Source: Andrena cerasifolii (Eukaryota > Arthropoda > Insecta > Hymenoptera > Andrenidae). Taken from it: a stretch of 64,000 nucleotides of DNA. Positions within the stretch are counted from its first letter, which is position 1, and each line of letters begins with the position of its first letter. The notes below the pieces were generated by a model, which saw only the letters and a list, made by a program, of their open reading frames with translations, was not told the origin of the DNA and made no database searches. A program made the translations under genes and the position numbers. This document shows, in pieces, positions 12,717-23,529 of this stretch. The DNA lies in contig NC_135119.1 of the NCBI RefSeq assembly GCF_050908995.1, positions 15,624,001-15,688,000 on the forward strand. The letters are read 5' to 3'.

Positions 12717-12980
12717 ATGAATCCTATAAAGCTCCGATTTTACACCGAGGTATTCGAGACGGAGAAGAAGTACATAAAGTTGCAAGAAAAGTTCGTGCCC
12801 ATCGCGCGAACGATACCTCCGACCGGTAAGTTTTACGCGAAGCACGAGGTGATCCCGCTGTCCGAAGTTCGCCAGGACTACGTCGACTTGATCGCGAGGC
12901 GCACCATCTTGCTGCCCACGGATATTTACACGTTCAGGCCACCTACGGTTAACATGGAGTACGACCACTTGCGAGCATAG
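12717..12980 (+). CDS. Small single-exon gene, 87-aa protein of unknown function
   Basis: An uninterrupted frame of 87 codons runs from ATG at 12717 to TAG at 12978-12980. G/C-rich third positions (AAG, CTC, GAG, GTG, ATC) set it apart from the flanks. The product begins MNPIKLRFYTEVFETEKKY, has a charged first half, then a Pro/Tyr-rich tail with TDIYTFRPPTVNMEY. I see no signal peptide or membrane segment. I do not recognise the family. Its size, basic/aromatic composition and position just upstream of SPATA6 would fit a small axonemal or sperm protein, but that is inference. An extra 5' exon cannot be excluded. Confidence 0.6.
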   Translation: MNPIKLRFYTEVFETEKKYIKLQEKFVPIARTIPPTGKFYAKHEVIPLSEVRQDYVDLIARRTILLPTDIYTFRPPTVNMEYDHLRA

Positions 12981-13650
12981 TGGTAACTACGCTCGACCAC
13001 ACGCAACGTCTTTCCGTTTCTGACGAAGGTTTACGCGTCTCGTCGCTAGATACGGCTGGTTCTCGGAACCCCTGACACCTCCGACGAAAGATCCGAGGCT
13101 ATGTTTCCCCAGGACACAGGCGGACTTTATCGCGGCTGAGCTGCGAATCCGTCACATTAACAGAGGTCTACCAATGGAGAAGTTTGTCGGAGTGCCGTTC
13201 AAGCTTTAACGTCCTGTGGCGTTTCACCTTCAAGCCATCCAACGGAAAGTGGGCAGTGGCTGCGCGCGCGATCCGCCTCCTCCGTCCGGCGCCGCGTCCA
13301 CTGAAGCACGCCGAAGCGATCGTCGCACTCGCGTCGGTAAAATTCAATATCGATGTTGTGCCATTCCCGTCTCCTGGCAACGAACGCAACGGCGGTGTGG
13401 TCCCACTTCAAGATGGCATAGACTCGCAAACCGCGCGTCCACGTTCATCCGAGGAGAGTTTTTTCGAACAGGGTCTGGGATCTCTTGGCAGAGTGTTCGG
13501 CGCGCGTCTACCGGAGAAATTAAAAAGTCGGTGATTCACGGTGCTGTTCGCTTGGTCGTGCCAGCGAAAGTTTATTAAATGGGCGAAACCAAGAGAATGA
13601 TACCGGCGAAAAGATAGTGTGGCGTGCTGTGACAACTGGCGGTGACAGTC
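12981..13650. other. GC-rich intergenic region upstream of SPATA6-like gene
   Basis: This is CpG-rich sequence with overlapping open frames on both strands (for example 13184-13534 +). None has splice sites or a recognisable product. It probably contains the SPATA6-like promoter and 5' UTR. Confidence 0.45.
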
Positions 13651-15658
13651 ATGGCAGGACGAGGTTTCTGCGTGAAAGTGCAACTGGACCTGCACGCCGT
13701 ACGTGTAGAACTGTAGACGATTAGTGATCCTCTAGGCAGTGATCGGAAGAACGTGTATTGTCGCTGATTGGTTGCCGCGATTTGGGGCAAAAGCGGAAGT
13801 AGACAGAGAAAGAAACTGTAAAAAAGAAAGAGACAGAAATACTGACAGAAAGAGAGAGAGAGAAATACTGATAGAAAGAGATAGATAAACGTTTAGGTTA
13901 TGTTTATTTCCGGTTTTGCCCCAAATGGCTGCGGTTATGCCGATCCAGAGTTAGGAGCGATGGGGCCGCAGTGATGGAGGGGGAAACACCTATAGGAGTG
14001 GTGGTAATGTGTGCGTGACTGACGCAGGCGCAGTTCATGCACACAACCACCACTCCTGTAGGTGTTTCCCCCTTCATTCACTGCGGCCCCATTGCTCCTA
14101 ACTCTGTGCCGAACACTCTCTGGAGGATCACTATAGAATATGATCCTCGGCCGATCGATGATCTATCATTTTAGATTAAACCATGTTTCAGATAACGTGC
14201 CCCGGAGTATGGCTGTGTCCTAACGGGAAAGTAGCGCTGCGAATGACCAGCCTTGGTTCCACCCTAGAATCTCACAGAGTATCACCGATTTTTCCACTAT
14301 TATTTCACAACCAGTTTACCTTTAAGAAAACGTTCACACGGCTGGCTGGTGGTTTGACAGAGTTGCAACGGAGTTTGGAGCAAGAGTTTCTCTACGCGGA
14401 ATTGATACAGTGGCTGAGCCCTTGCAACCGGGCTATCGTGTTGGCTTCGTTCGAAACCAACTTGGCGGACGTGCTGTACCCAGTGCCCAATTACAAAGGT
14501 TTACTGGCCGGAGTGGACGTAGACCTGCTTATGGACCCTGGCAAATATTTTCCTGTTAGTACCTAGGTATCTGCAGCATCCTGTTCCCTTGCTAATCGAC
14601 TGGCCGACCGTTTCAGGGTATTATAGCGCCCAAAATCGAGATCTCAACCAAAACGGTGATAGAGGAGGTAGTGGGCGTTTGCGCGGAGAAAGTCAGCGGA
14701 GCGTACGTGGTCAATCCGAAAACGATCAACTCTCAGGTAAGAGAGTAAGTGATTAGAGTAGGTGCAGGCAATAACTATTAGAGGGTAAGCAATGCTTTCT
14801 TTTTAGCGAACACCCTGCGCTCATAGGAGGCGACCCGTTCAGGGTATCATCAGGCAAAGAAGAGTTTGTCACAGTCGAGCAAAGCCTCGAGTTCAAATCT
14901 GTCGACCGTAAGTAAAACGTGGTGGCGTTGCGGGAGAGTCGGGACCCCCACCAATTGTCTGCATTTTCAGCACGAGGTACCGGTGCAACGTAGAAAACTC
15001 GTGTCCAGGCCAAGACTCTCGACTTAACCTTTGCTACCATCCGTCGAAACCGAGGCCAAAGTGTCTACGCGATATTAACGCGAAACAAACTCACTACCCA
15101 GTACCATCCACTTGCCAGGACACGCATATCTTCGACAGCTGCCCCGTTTGCTCCAAATATAAATGCTACTTTTCCTGCGAATGCAGTGTATTAAACGACC
15201 AACGGCCAATCGATCGCGACCTTGATCGGCGCGACGAGTATCTGGAAGATGTGGAATCTGCGGATCGAGCCGGACACTTGCTGGATAACTGTCGCTGTTG
15301 CATCTGTGCCACGTAAGTTGAACGCAGGATTTCGTCATTTCTCAAACGTTGCCGATTAAAACTTGTCTTTACACTTTTACAGAATGCAAAGAGAGGCCCG
15401 ATACCTTCGGGAAAAATTCTATTACACCGACAAAGACTGCAAAGCAAAGGCGTATGTCCTGTAATAGAGTCTGTGAACTGTTGGTAAAGCAAAGAACAGT
15501 TGAAACGTTTAAACCGAAACTTTAGTGTTTCAGGGTGCGATACTCTTTACGCGCGAGGTGAAAACGAAGCGAACCAAGGCTTTTACAAGAGTCTGCAACG
15601 ATTCTACAAACGAATGTACAAACAGGCGAAAGTTCGTGCACAGGAAGCATATGATTGA
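13651..15658 (+). CDS. Spata6: SPATA6-like protein, seven exons
   Basis: Exons: 13651-13698, 14192-14554, 14617-14736, 14807-14907, 14971-15312, 15383-15451 and 15526-15658. All phases close, giving 391 aa (human SPATA6 is near 490). The 48-bp first exon supplies a basic beta strand (CVKVQLDLHA) that joins ITCPGVWLC in exon 2. This matches the start of vertebrate SPATA6, where VRCALQLRALTCPGV is followed by a run ending in a P-hydrophobic-FN motif. Exon 3 continues with GIIAPKIEISTKTVIEEV, the counterpart of the SPATA6 GIAPKLEFSTTSVI segment. Together they form the conserved N-terminal SPATA6 domain (about residues 1-155). Exons 4-5 are Arg- and then Cys-rich (pairs such as CPVC, CECS and CRCCIC, about 220-305), possibly metal-binding. 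The C terminus is helical and basic (YKSLQRFYKRMYKQAKVRAQ). In mammals SPATA6 builds the sperm head-tail connecting piece. The exon 2 donor (GTTAGT) and exon 7 acceptor are the weakest junctions; phase and product support both. Confidence 0.85.
13722..14133. mobile_element. Nested inverted-repeat element in SPATA6-like intron 1
   Basis: Three nested inverted repeats are seen. Outer: tagtgatcctc at 13722 against gaggatcacta ending 14133. Middle: gatttggggcaaaagcggaa near 13777 against ttccggttttgccccaaatg near 13907. Inner: a near-perfect palindrome, 13946-14106, sharing gttaggagc, atggggccgcagtga, gggggaaacacct and aggagtggtggt. A purine-rich AGAGA tract fills 13800-13890. There is no coding capacity. 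It is probably a composite foldback or MITE insertion inside the intron. Confidence 0.7.
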
Positions 15659-15725
15659 TACCGTAATCCTAGAAATGTTTCGTGAGTGATTGTCGTCGTA
15701 ACGTAAATTGTCTAAAAATCCACAA

Positions 15726-15731
15726 AATAAA
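15726..15731 (+). terminator. Poly(A) signal AATAAA of SPATA6-like gene
   Basis: The signal lies 68 bp after the SPATA6-like stop (15656-15658) and 118 bp before the last coding base of the convergent NOA1 gene. The two transcripts end almost face to face. Confidence 0.65.
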
Positions 15732-15848
15732 TACCTACATCTCAACGTTTTCACCGGGCAACATCCATTGCAGATAAATCAAGCTTTGTCGATTTCTTTT
15801 ACAGAAACAAATGTACTTGTTACATACGTAGAAAAGTTTGAAGCGTGC

Positions 15849-15854
15849 TTTATT
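15849..15854 (-). terminator. Poly(A) signal AATAAA overlapping the NOA1 stop codon
   Basis: On the minus strand the last codons read GTT AAA TAA AGC, so AATAAA overlaps the stop. No other canonical signal is visible before the SPATA6-like gene, so the NOA1 3' UTR is probably only tens of bases long. Confidence 0.55.
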
Positions 15855-18800
15855 TAACGTAGACTTGGCATCCCAACGAGTACAACGGAGTTCCTTTTAG
15901 TTTGAAGCCACGGAGAGCTACCGACTTCTTCAGCAACGCTGGAGTCCGTAAATAAATACCACGTCCCTGGGGCGTCCAAGCCCTCAGAGTAACCGTCTGC
16001 TGGTCGTGAGGTGTGATCGCGACCCAACCTATAGAATTATATACACGTATATCGATACGCAATTTGACTCTGCGTTTCCGGCGAGATTACCACGAAATTT
16101 ACCTATGCTAGACAGTACGACATCAGCGGCGGATTCGTTCCTGTCGACGCCAGTCACCGTCACTTCCTTCGACTCCAGTCTCGGCCATACTTTTAATCGT
16201 TCCGGATCATTAGCCGGCACAACGAACGCTTCGGTATTTATCAACTGACCGTAAAGATCGTCCGCATCGGCGGTGTTACACATCGTAATTGGTAGCTCTT
16301 TGCTTGTAAATAGCGTGCACCTATTTAAAAAATAACACGCAATTGTTGGAAAGGAATGTTTAACGCTAAGCGAAATCGGGGTTTACGCTGCTAAGGATAT
16401 TTCGTACGGAAATTGAATGTGAACTCGGAAGAACTCTTGAAAGTTCGAGTGAAGAAATCGGCGAGTTTTCAAGCGATTTGGATAGTATAGACGTTTCGAA
16501 ACGTTTAAGGCTGTTCAGATGCGGTAAGACGAATGAAATACCGGATGTAAAGGTCTCCTCCTTCCACGAAGTCCAATCTGCCCATGCCAGCTACGAACAC
16601 GGTTTCTGATGGTCTAAGAATGAACGTTCTCGGTGATATTATTCCTTCCGGTAAAGTTACCATTAGCTCGTCGGTCGTTAACAAATCCAGTATTTGATCC
16701 TGCTGAAGGGTACCCGGAGTGTCGTAACACCAACGACTCTCTCTATACTCTGGTCGAGATTCGTCGAGACCAACTTTTCTCATCATGGCTGAGTGTGACA
16801 TTTCCGAGAAAGGATCGGTTTTAACATCCTCATCCGATCGACCAGTAAACGTTCTACCGACAGAGCCTACGAAAACATGCGCGTAAGAAACTTTGCATTT
16901 AAAAAATATATACGTATGTATGTACATTTACTTAGCTGACTCTCTACCACCTTCTAGGATCGCGTATTTCATATTCTTCGTCGTTTTAAGCTGATAATCT
17001 CTGTACTGTGACTCCGACATTTTACCAATTTGTTCTTCCTGCAACCTTTTCATCCTCAACATCCGTTTCTTAGAGTTTGGATTTAAAATAGGGAATTTCA
17101 GTAAATTCAACGTTGTTCCTGGCCAAGAAGATATCGTCGCGCGAGGCACCAGATCAACGGCCTGCACTTTACAGTAATCGGATTGTAATAACGTGTTGAA
17201 CATGGATGACTTTCCAACATTTGTACATCCGATTAAATAAACGTCTCCTGAAATTTCAATAACTTGCTAGTTATTTGTGGTTTAAACAACTTTTACATAA
17301 CGATTTGAAGCAGAACTAATAAATTCTAAAGGATACACGATTGTAACATCAATCATTCGAAAATTATGCGCTCTCACCGTTCGTAGATAAATGCTTTAGT
17401 TTCGTTAAAACGGCAATTGACACTTGGTGAAGAACTGACAAGGAAAGGTTCCCAGGTGTCCACTTCCGATTGCTTTGAATTTTGGATATGTTTTAGAGGA
17501 CCGAAAAATAAGATATACGTGTTTTTTTTATATCGGCTCGTTTTCATATTTAGGGGGTGAAATCAACCCCCAAAATTATAAGATTTTCAGGTGTTCGTCT
17601 TCGATTGCTTTGGTTTTTGGATAATTATGACGCAAATGAAATTTATATGAAGTTTTACTTAACACAATTTTGTAACCCTTATGAACTTTGAGAGGTGGTT
17701 TCACCCCCGAAACATGTAAACGGGTAGAAATAAAAAGACACGCATTTCTTATTTTTTGGTCCTGTAAAACATATCCTAAATTCAAAACAATTAGGGGCGG
17801 ACACCTAGGAACCTCTCCTTGTGAGAAACCTTTGGGTGATTAACCCTTTGGTGGGCGCGCCCGCGGCAATTAGCCGCAAATTTTATATTTCGTATATTTA
17901 CTGTAAAAACGAGCAGCACATGGATGTGGACTAATTTCCTTTTTATTATCTTCATCGCCATTAATATTCTATGTTCTTTGAATAAAATATTATTAAGCAA
18001 CTAATTTCGATTTTCTTCCGTGAAACCTAAAATTGTCAAAATTTAAAGGTGAAACAACGAGAACTCCGATTGCGATGTAAAAGCCGCTACGCGCCCACTC
18101 GTGCAAGTCCGAAGAGCGCGCCCAACGAAGGGTTAAAGCTATTTAACAGAAACTTGTATACCATTGTATCCCCATTTGTATTGCAATTTATTTATCAGTT
18201 CTTCTATGCCGTATCCAGTTTTCGCAGACGTGAGCGCGACATGCGTAACGTTCCCTCTTTTTATTCCCGTAACGTCCACTACGGTATCTACCAATTGCTT
18301 CTTGACATTGTCGAAAAAATGGGGACAATCCCTGGGCAACAAGTCGACTTTATTTCCAACCAGGAAGATAGGCGTAAAAGGATGCATGATGCTCTTTAAA
18401 TTCGGCCAAATGCTACAAGGAAAGTCGGTTAGATCGACCAGCAAGAGAATCGCGCATTTTCTTCTTTTTATTACGCTTAACAGCTCTGGATAATCTTCCA
18501 CCGATACTTTCACGTCTAGCGATGCATTGTATACTTTTAGAAAGTGACACCTCTGGCAGGTGAGAAATTTCAATTCTTCGCTGTCTCCCCGTAAAAACAA
18601 TTCCGATGGTACGTAACCACCAACCCTTGGGTCTTTGCAGTGCAATAAAGCTCCGCATCCACCGCACGGTACAGAACTGATCTTCGACAGAGGGTCTGGC
18701 GTTCCGTAACAATCGTAGTTCTCCGTTTTCATTAAAGTATCGTCGTATTGCTCGAAATCAGACAACCAAGTTGGCGGAACTTTCCACCACTCTGCTTTTG

Positions 18801-19371
18801 CTACCGAGTTGCTCGAATTAACTTCCAAGAAATCATCGAAGGAGAGTTGACCTTCGCTTCCAGATAAGCTTTTCTTCGCCTCCAAGTATTTTTCATACAA
18901 GTTTTTGTAATCTTTGTTCAACAGAGGCGAAGTACTATTTTTCTCGTCATGGGTGGTTTCGTACGAATCTACCCTTGCGTATGGCATGTATATAGGTTTC
19001 CCATTTTCTGTCCTCACCTTCTCACGTTCTTCCTCATTTTCCTGAGAGGATATATCTCTCTCCTCGGCAGTATTATCTAACAGGACGCTGAGCGCGGTGT
19101 CGCCGACTAGCTTCTTCTTCATCATCATTTTTTTATACCAGATGTGTTGGATTTGCCTATATCGCCGCTTCGTACATAACAACTTCAGCTGTTCGAAATC
19201 CAAATAATCGCAATACAATAATTTGTCTCGCAGTGCGGCAACTTTTGGGTCCGTCTTAAAGTGCATGCTTCTGCAGATAACATTCCGCTTGGAACAGTAT
19301 AATTCCAAGCTGCGATTAATACTCTGAACACCCAGTTGCAACAAGCGAAATCTAAATCTTGATGTTTGCAT
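15850..19371 (-). CDS. Noa1: NOA1-type mitochondrial circularly permuted GTPase, five exons
   Basis: Exons in transcript order: 19371-18162, 17247-16951, 16866-16542, 16320-16103 and 16028-15850. All phases close, giving 742 aa (human NOA1 is 698). The N terminus is basic and hydroxylated (MQTSRFRFRLLQLG), fitting a mitochondrial presequence. A zinc finger follows, with CGGC at 236-239 and CQRC at 272-275. The GTPase motifs run in permuted order: G4 NKVD at 340-343, G5 TSAK at 381-384, then G1 GCTNVGKS at 410-417 and G3 DTPG at 551-554. That order defines the YqeH/NOA1 family. NOA1/YqeH proteins act in small-subunit (mitochondrial) ribosome assembly. The C-terminal half (GWVAITPHDQQTVTLRAWTP) matches the family's RNA-binding end domain. 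Two donors are weak (GTGGTA after 16951, GTATTT after 16542), but only they keep the frame. Intron 1 carries a foldback element. Confidence 0.93.
17436..17824. mobile_element. CAAGG foldback element in NOA1 intron 1, 3-bp TSD
   Basis: The inverted repeat 17439-17821 starts CAAGGAAAGGTTCCCAGGTG and ends CACCTAGGAACCTCTCCTTG. The arms extend inward through gaattttggatatgtttta against taaaacatatcctaaattc. It is flanked by the direct 3-bp repeat TGA (17436-17438 and 17822-17824). There is no coding capacity. The terminus resembles that of the element at 46731. Confidence 0.75.
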
Positions 19372-22300
19372 AGCGAATCATATAATCGCAAGCGTAACAA
19401 TGCACGGACGCTTAACAATATCTTTACGAGCCTACTTTTATCGACAGCCCATTATCGTGTAATAGTTCCAACAAGACATGCGTATTATTTCGACGGCATG
19501 GTTTCGAAGTGGAAAAGAAATTACATAAATCTTGTCACGGAAAATTCACGTACGTATGAATCACACGTGAAATAAACAGTGGAGACTTAAAAATACAAGT
19601 CGTTTCGACGTGCAGTTAACCTATACATAATGTACTATGCACGTACAGACTTATTAAAAGTATACACGTGACGTTGTCGAGAATTACGAGTCGAACGCAA
19701 CGGAACTATCGATACAGAACTGTGTTGACTATTGACACACGTTCTAAAATTAGTTAGAAACTATTATTCGAAAGAAATATGTTTGCCTCGCGGTTAAGTG
19801 CAAATGACGCACCAACGCCATTTATCATTATGATATATTGTATCATTTCCAGTTGAAAAAATTCAATGACACTTCTTTTGACTTGCTCGGTCGATCAACA
19901 CGTTCGTCGTTCTGGTCGTTCACTATATCGATAAGTCGTCACATGTTTAGCTTCGATACAGTAAGTAAAAGTGGCCGAACGAATCGATGCGCTGCGGTAG
20001 CTACAGATAAAGGCTCGAATGTCTTCTAAATACATTTACGTAATTGCATTCGTTTTTCATATTCGATAATCAAGCGTTATCTGCCTATAGTTAGTCAAGT
20101 AAAAAAGAAACGTAGCAGAGGAATGTCTACGTGAAAGAGAAGATACTATGTTGTTGCATTTCCTCTTCTCTGTGCATATATGTACATCTACATACATATG
20201 CATATATGTATTTCCGAATGCCTCCTGCGTCGCAGTCGCCAAACGGCCAAAAGCCTCCCTCATTCTGGCTCCGACGCAGTCCCCGGAAAGGCCTAATTTA
20301 TCACATCCCCGAGTGTCGATCGCTTTCTCTTCCCAAGCCTCGCGTTGACAAAGCAACCTTTGAAAAACACTTCCGAGGAACGGCCGGTCTCATATTTTTT
20401 ACACGCTATTTACCATTCACTGCTTCCAATGGGAATTGTATCTCGTTGGTGTAAATGAAAAACACGTGATTGATCGAAGTAGCGAGAAAATAAGGGAGCA
20501 CAAGAGGAAGGATGGGGCAGGAACATAGTAGAATCCGTATCGGTCGAAGACACGAAAGTCGGTCAGGGCTGAATATATATGTGTGTAAGTACATAGATAG
20601 TATGTACCTGAACGGCGGCACGTACGCCGTGCCGCGTCGCGCGCCGCCGTGCCGTGCCGCGACGGAGCATGCCACACCACATCACACCACGCCACACCAC
20701 ACCACGTCACACTACGCCATGCAACATGATGCAACACACTGCCAGATGCCGCCTCCCCGATGTTGTCGTTTTTATTCTCGACAGTCTTGTTTTGAAGGTT
20801 CCTCGAACAATTAATTTGTGCTACGTGACTGGGTGCATGTTTATCTCGTCATGCAGCGACACTGAAATAAGTCAGAAAAATTCAAGCAGACACACATGCA
20901 TAAAAAATATACATATGTATGCAACGCAGCTGACATCAGCTTGCCCTATAAGCTGTTTTAGCCGACTGCTAATAATAAATTCACTTATCGAAACTAGCAC
21001 GAACTTTTTATTCCTCTATTCCTATGTAAAATTCATTGGAATATTCAGAACGTGTATAGTTTACGAAGCCTATTTAAATTTAGATTAGCTTAGCTATGGC
21101 TGAAGAAAGAGTTTCCGTCGTTCACATTAATTTATCGTTTAAATAACGCACATGCACGTACGACTGATCGGGCCAAACAACGATGGTACCTTATTAGGTT
21201 ACGAACGGTCGGTTTTAGGGCAAAATAATTCAAGGTGCATACACGTAGATGAAGCTTAGAAGTATTTATCAAGAAAGTGTACACGTACGTACTACGTCAT
21301 TAGTGGCATATATGTACAATGCACACACACTATACATACGTGTATATAACCTCAACGAGCTTAACTGATGTCAGCTGCGTGCGATTTATTTTATGCCTAC
21401 ATGCGCTTCCCCGCTGTCGATTGAATAGGAAAAAAAAAGTAGGATAATGTAAGGTCACATTCCCCTTCGAATCATTCGCATTTCACTCCACTATCGCGAA
21501 TTCGCGATCACGACTTCTCGACCAAAGAATTCCTTGTAGCGTAGGGCATGAGGTCGTTGAAACATATTTTCATATTTTCCGTACACAATCATCCTTTTCC
21601 GACGCGCAAGCATATTTATAGAACGCGTTCCCTTGAAACTTGAAAGAGGCATACATGCAACCGATACGAATCGCGTGTACGTATCTGTGATTCTTCTTTG
21701 TACGCAACGGAGACTTTCCAATCGAATTCTTAATAAAACGTGGCAGTCATTTCGCTGCTATTCGCCTCGTAGAAGCGAGCAGCGACACACTACAATATTT
21801 ACACAATTCTTTATTGTTGAAATTACACCGGCTGGTTCTTTGTTCTATGGTACTATCGATCGATGTTCTACGTTCTATGCGGTAGGTAGATGGTAAACCC
21901 AGCGCCCCACAGTATTATGCGCTCCAGTGTGCGGTCTCTTTCCGAATTATAATTTAGCCTCGATTACGTCGAAGTAGTAACTACTCGAAAGACTATAAAA
22001 TAGAGTGTAAATTTTTTAACTATGCGCTGTTATGATTGGTTACACCCGCGAGCACGTGAATAGATGGAGACGAGAATTGAGATGACAAAAAGCGAGTATG
22101 CGAGAGCCGATCGAGACATCGTGCAGCGTGGCGCGGCGCGGCACGGCTCGGCGCGGTCGTTTCCACATGTCGAAGCACACGCATCTGCATGTGTTGACTG
22201 TTGGATGCATCGCGTAGGTACATATGCATACATAGACAGCGTCTAGTTGGTAAGTAGTTGTACCCATACATAGGTAAGCTGCACGGTACGTGCTGTTGTT

Positions 22301-23030
22301 AGTCCAAGCAGAGTACAATATGAGGAGTGGTCTAGGACGGCGATAGGGGTGCGGGGCGAGGAGGGTGGAGGAGTTGGAAGTGGAGGTGGAGAGCGTGGAG
22401 AATCGCACGTCAACCGAGAAATTATTGCGGATGGTCAGAAGAGTGTCGTTAGTTGCCAACTACCGACAAACCGCTCACGTCAATTAAATCCGTATACTTA
22501 TGTACCGATGAACCGTGAGTCTTCTGAATTCTGAATGTCAATTCTTTCCAGCAGATATCGAATGACACTGTTAACTTCTATAAATAAAACTTATTTACTC
22601 AACTTTTAATTTTCAAATCATTTCTTCTCTATTTTCAGCTAACTTTGCACATCAACACTTCAACACTGTTGTAAAAGTTCAGTTTTAACTTTCAAAGTAA
22701 AACATAAAAAGTCATAATTATTTGTTAACACATTTTTTTGTTAACTTTAAGAAAAGCATTATCCTTACAAATATTTGTACAGAACTTGGCCGAACGGTAC
22801 AAGGTTTCAACTTCAAAGTTCGAACCTACATATATGTACCTACTGTATGTACCCCATAACGGAAAATCTGCTTGCAACAACTTTCACTTTTTCCAAGCAG
22901 AATGAACGTCCACATTCAACCTGCAACTATTTTCTACCTCCAAGAAAATAAAATTTTCCTATTTATGCAAAAATGTATCGAATAAAAGTTTCAGTGAATA
23001 CACTTCATTGTACATATAACTGTTCTCTTG
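19372..23030. other. Gene-free stretch upstream of NOA1
   Basis: Its first few hundred bases must contain the NOA1 promoter and 5' UTR, but no core element stands out. The rest is AT-rich with many tac/tat-rich simple tracts, including a CACACCA-rich block at about 20670-20745. I find no splice-consistent exon. Confidence 0.5.
20665..20745. repeat. CACACCA-type low-complexity repeat
   Basis: Imperfect copies of cacaccac/catcacaccacg run for about 80 bp just after a very GC-rich segment (gccgtgccgcgtcgcgcgcc). His/Thr-rich frames through it are artefacts. Confidence 0.75.
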
Positions 23031-23529
23031 CAAAAACTCAGTGGTGGGTTTAAGAAAAAAGGCCCAGGTGGCAAACGTTCTGAGGGGCCCATTTTTTCGG
23101 GAAAATGCGGAGGTAGTTTACTAAAAGCGGGCTAAGCGTAGTAGTACTGAACAAAAAATAGTTTAGATAAAATCAAATTTTTTAAGGATGGGGCCCTAGG
23201 GGGCCTTCTGGAGGGGCCCATTTTTCAGGAAAATAAAGAGGTAGTTTACTAAAAACGGTCTCGTTGTAGTAGTACAGAAAAAATATACTTTGGATAAAAT
23301 CATAATTTTTTTAAGGATGGGGCCCTAGGGGGCCTTTTGGAGGGGCCCATTTTTTTAGGAAAATGAAGAGGGAGTTTAATAAAAACGGTCTCGGTGTAGT
23401 AGTACAGAAAAAATATAGTTTGGATAAAATCATAATTTTTTTAAGGATTGGGCCCTGGGGGCCTTCTGGGCAGGTCCCAGGCGGCAACTGCTCACCGGCG
23501 GCCCTGTTAAATTTGCCACTACAAAAACT
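23031..23529. mobile_element. hAT-type MITE with about 130-bp internal tandem repeats
   Basis: The element (23039-23521) begins CAGTGGTGGGTTTAAG and ends TTAAATTTGCCACTA. It is flanked by a perfect 8-bp duplication CAAAAACT (23031-23038 and 23522-23529). Inside are three tandem units of 129-130 bp (landmark aaggatggggccctag at 23184, 23313 and 23443). Each contains a ggggcccat block and gtagtttactaaaa. It is the inverse-orientation relative of 38285-39182. Confidence 0.88.
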
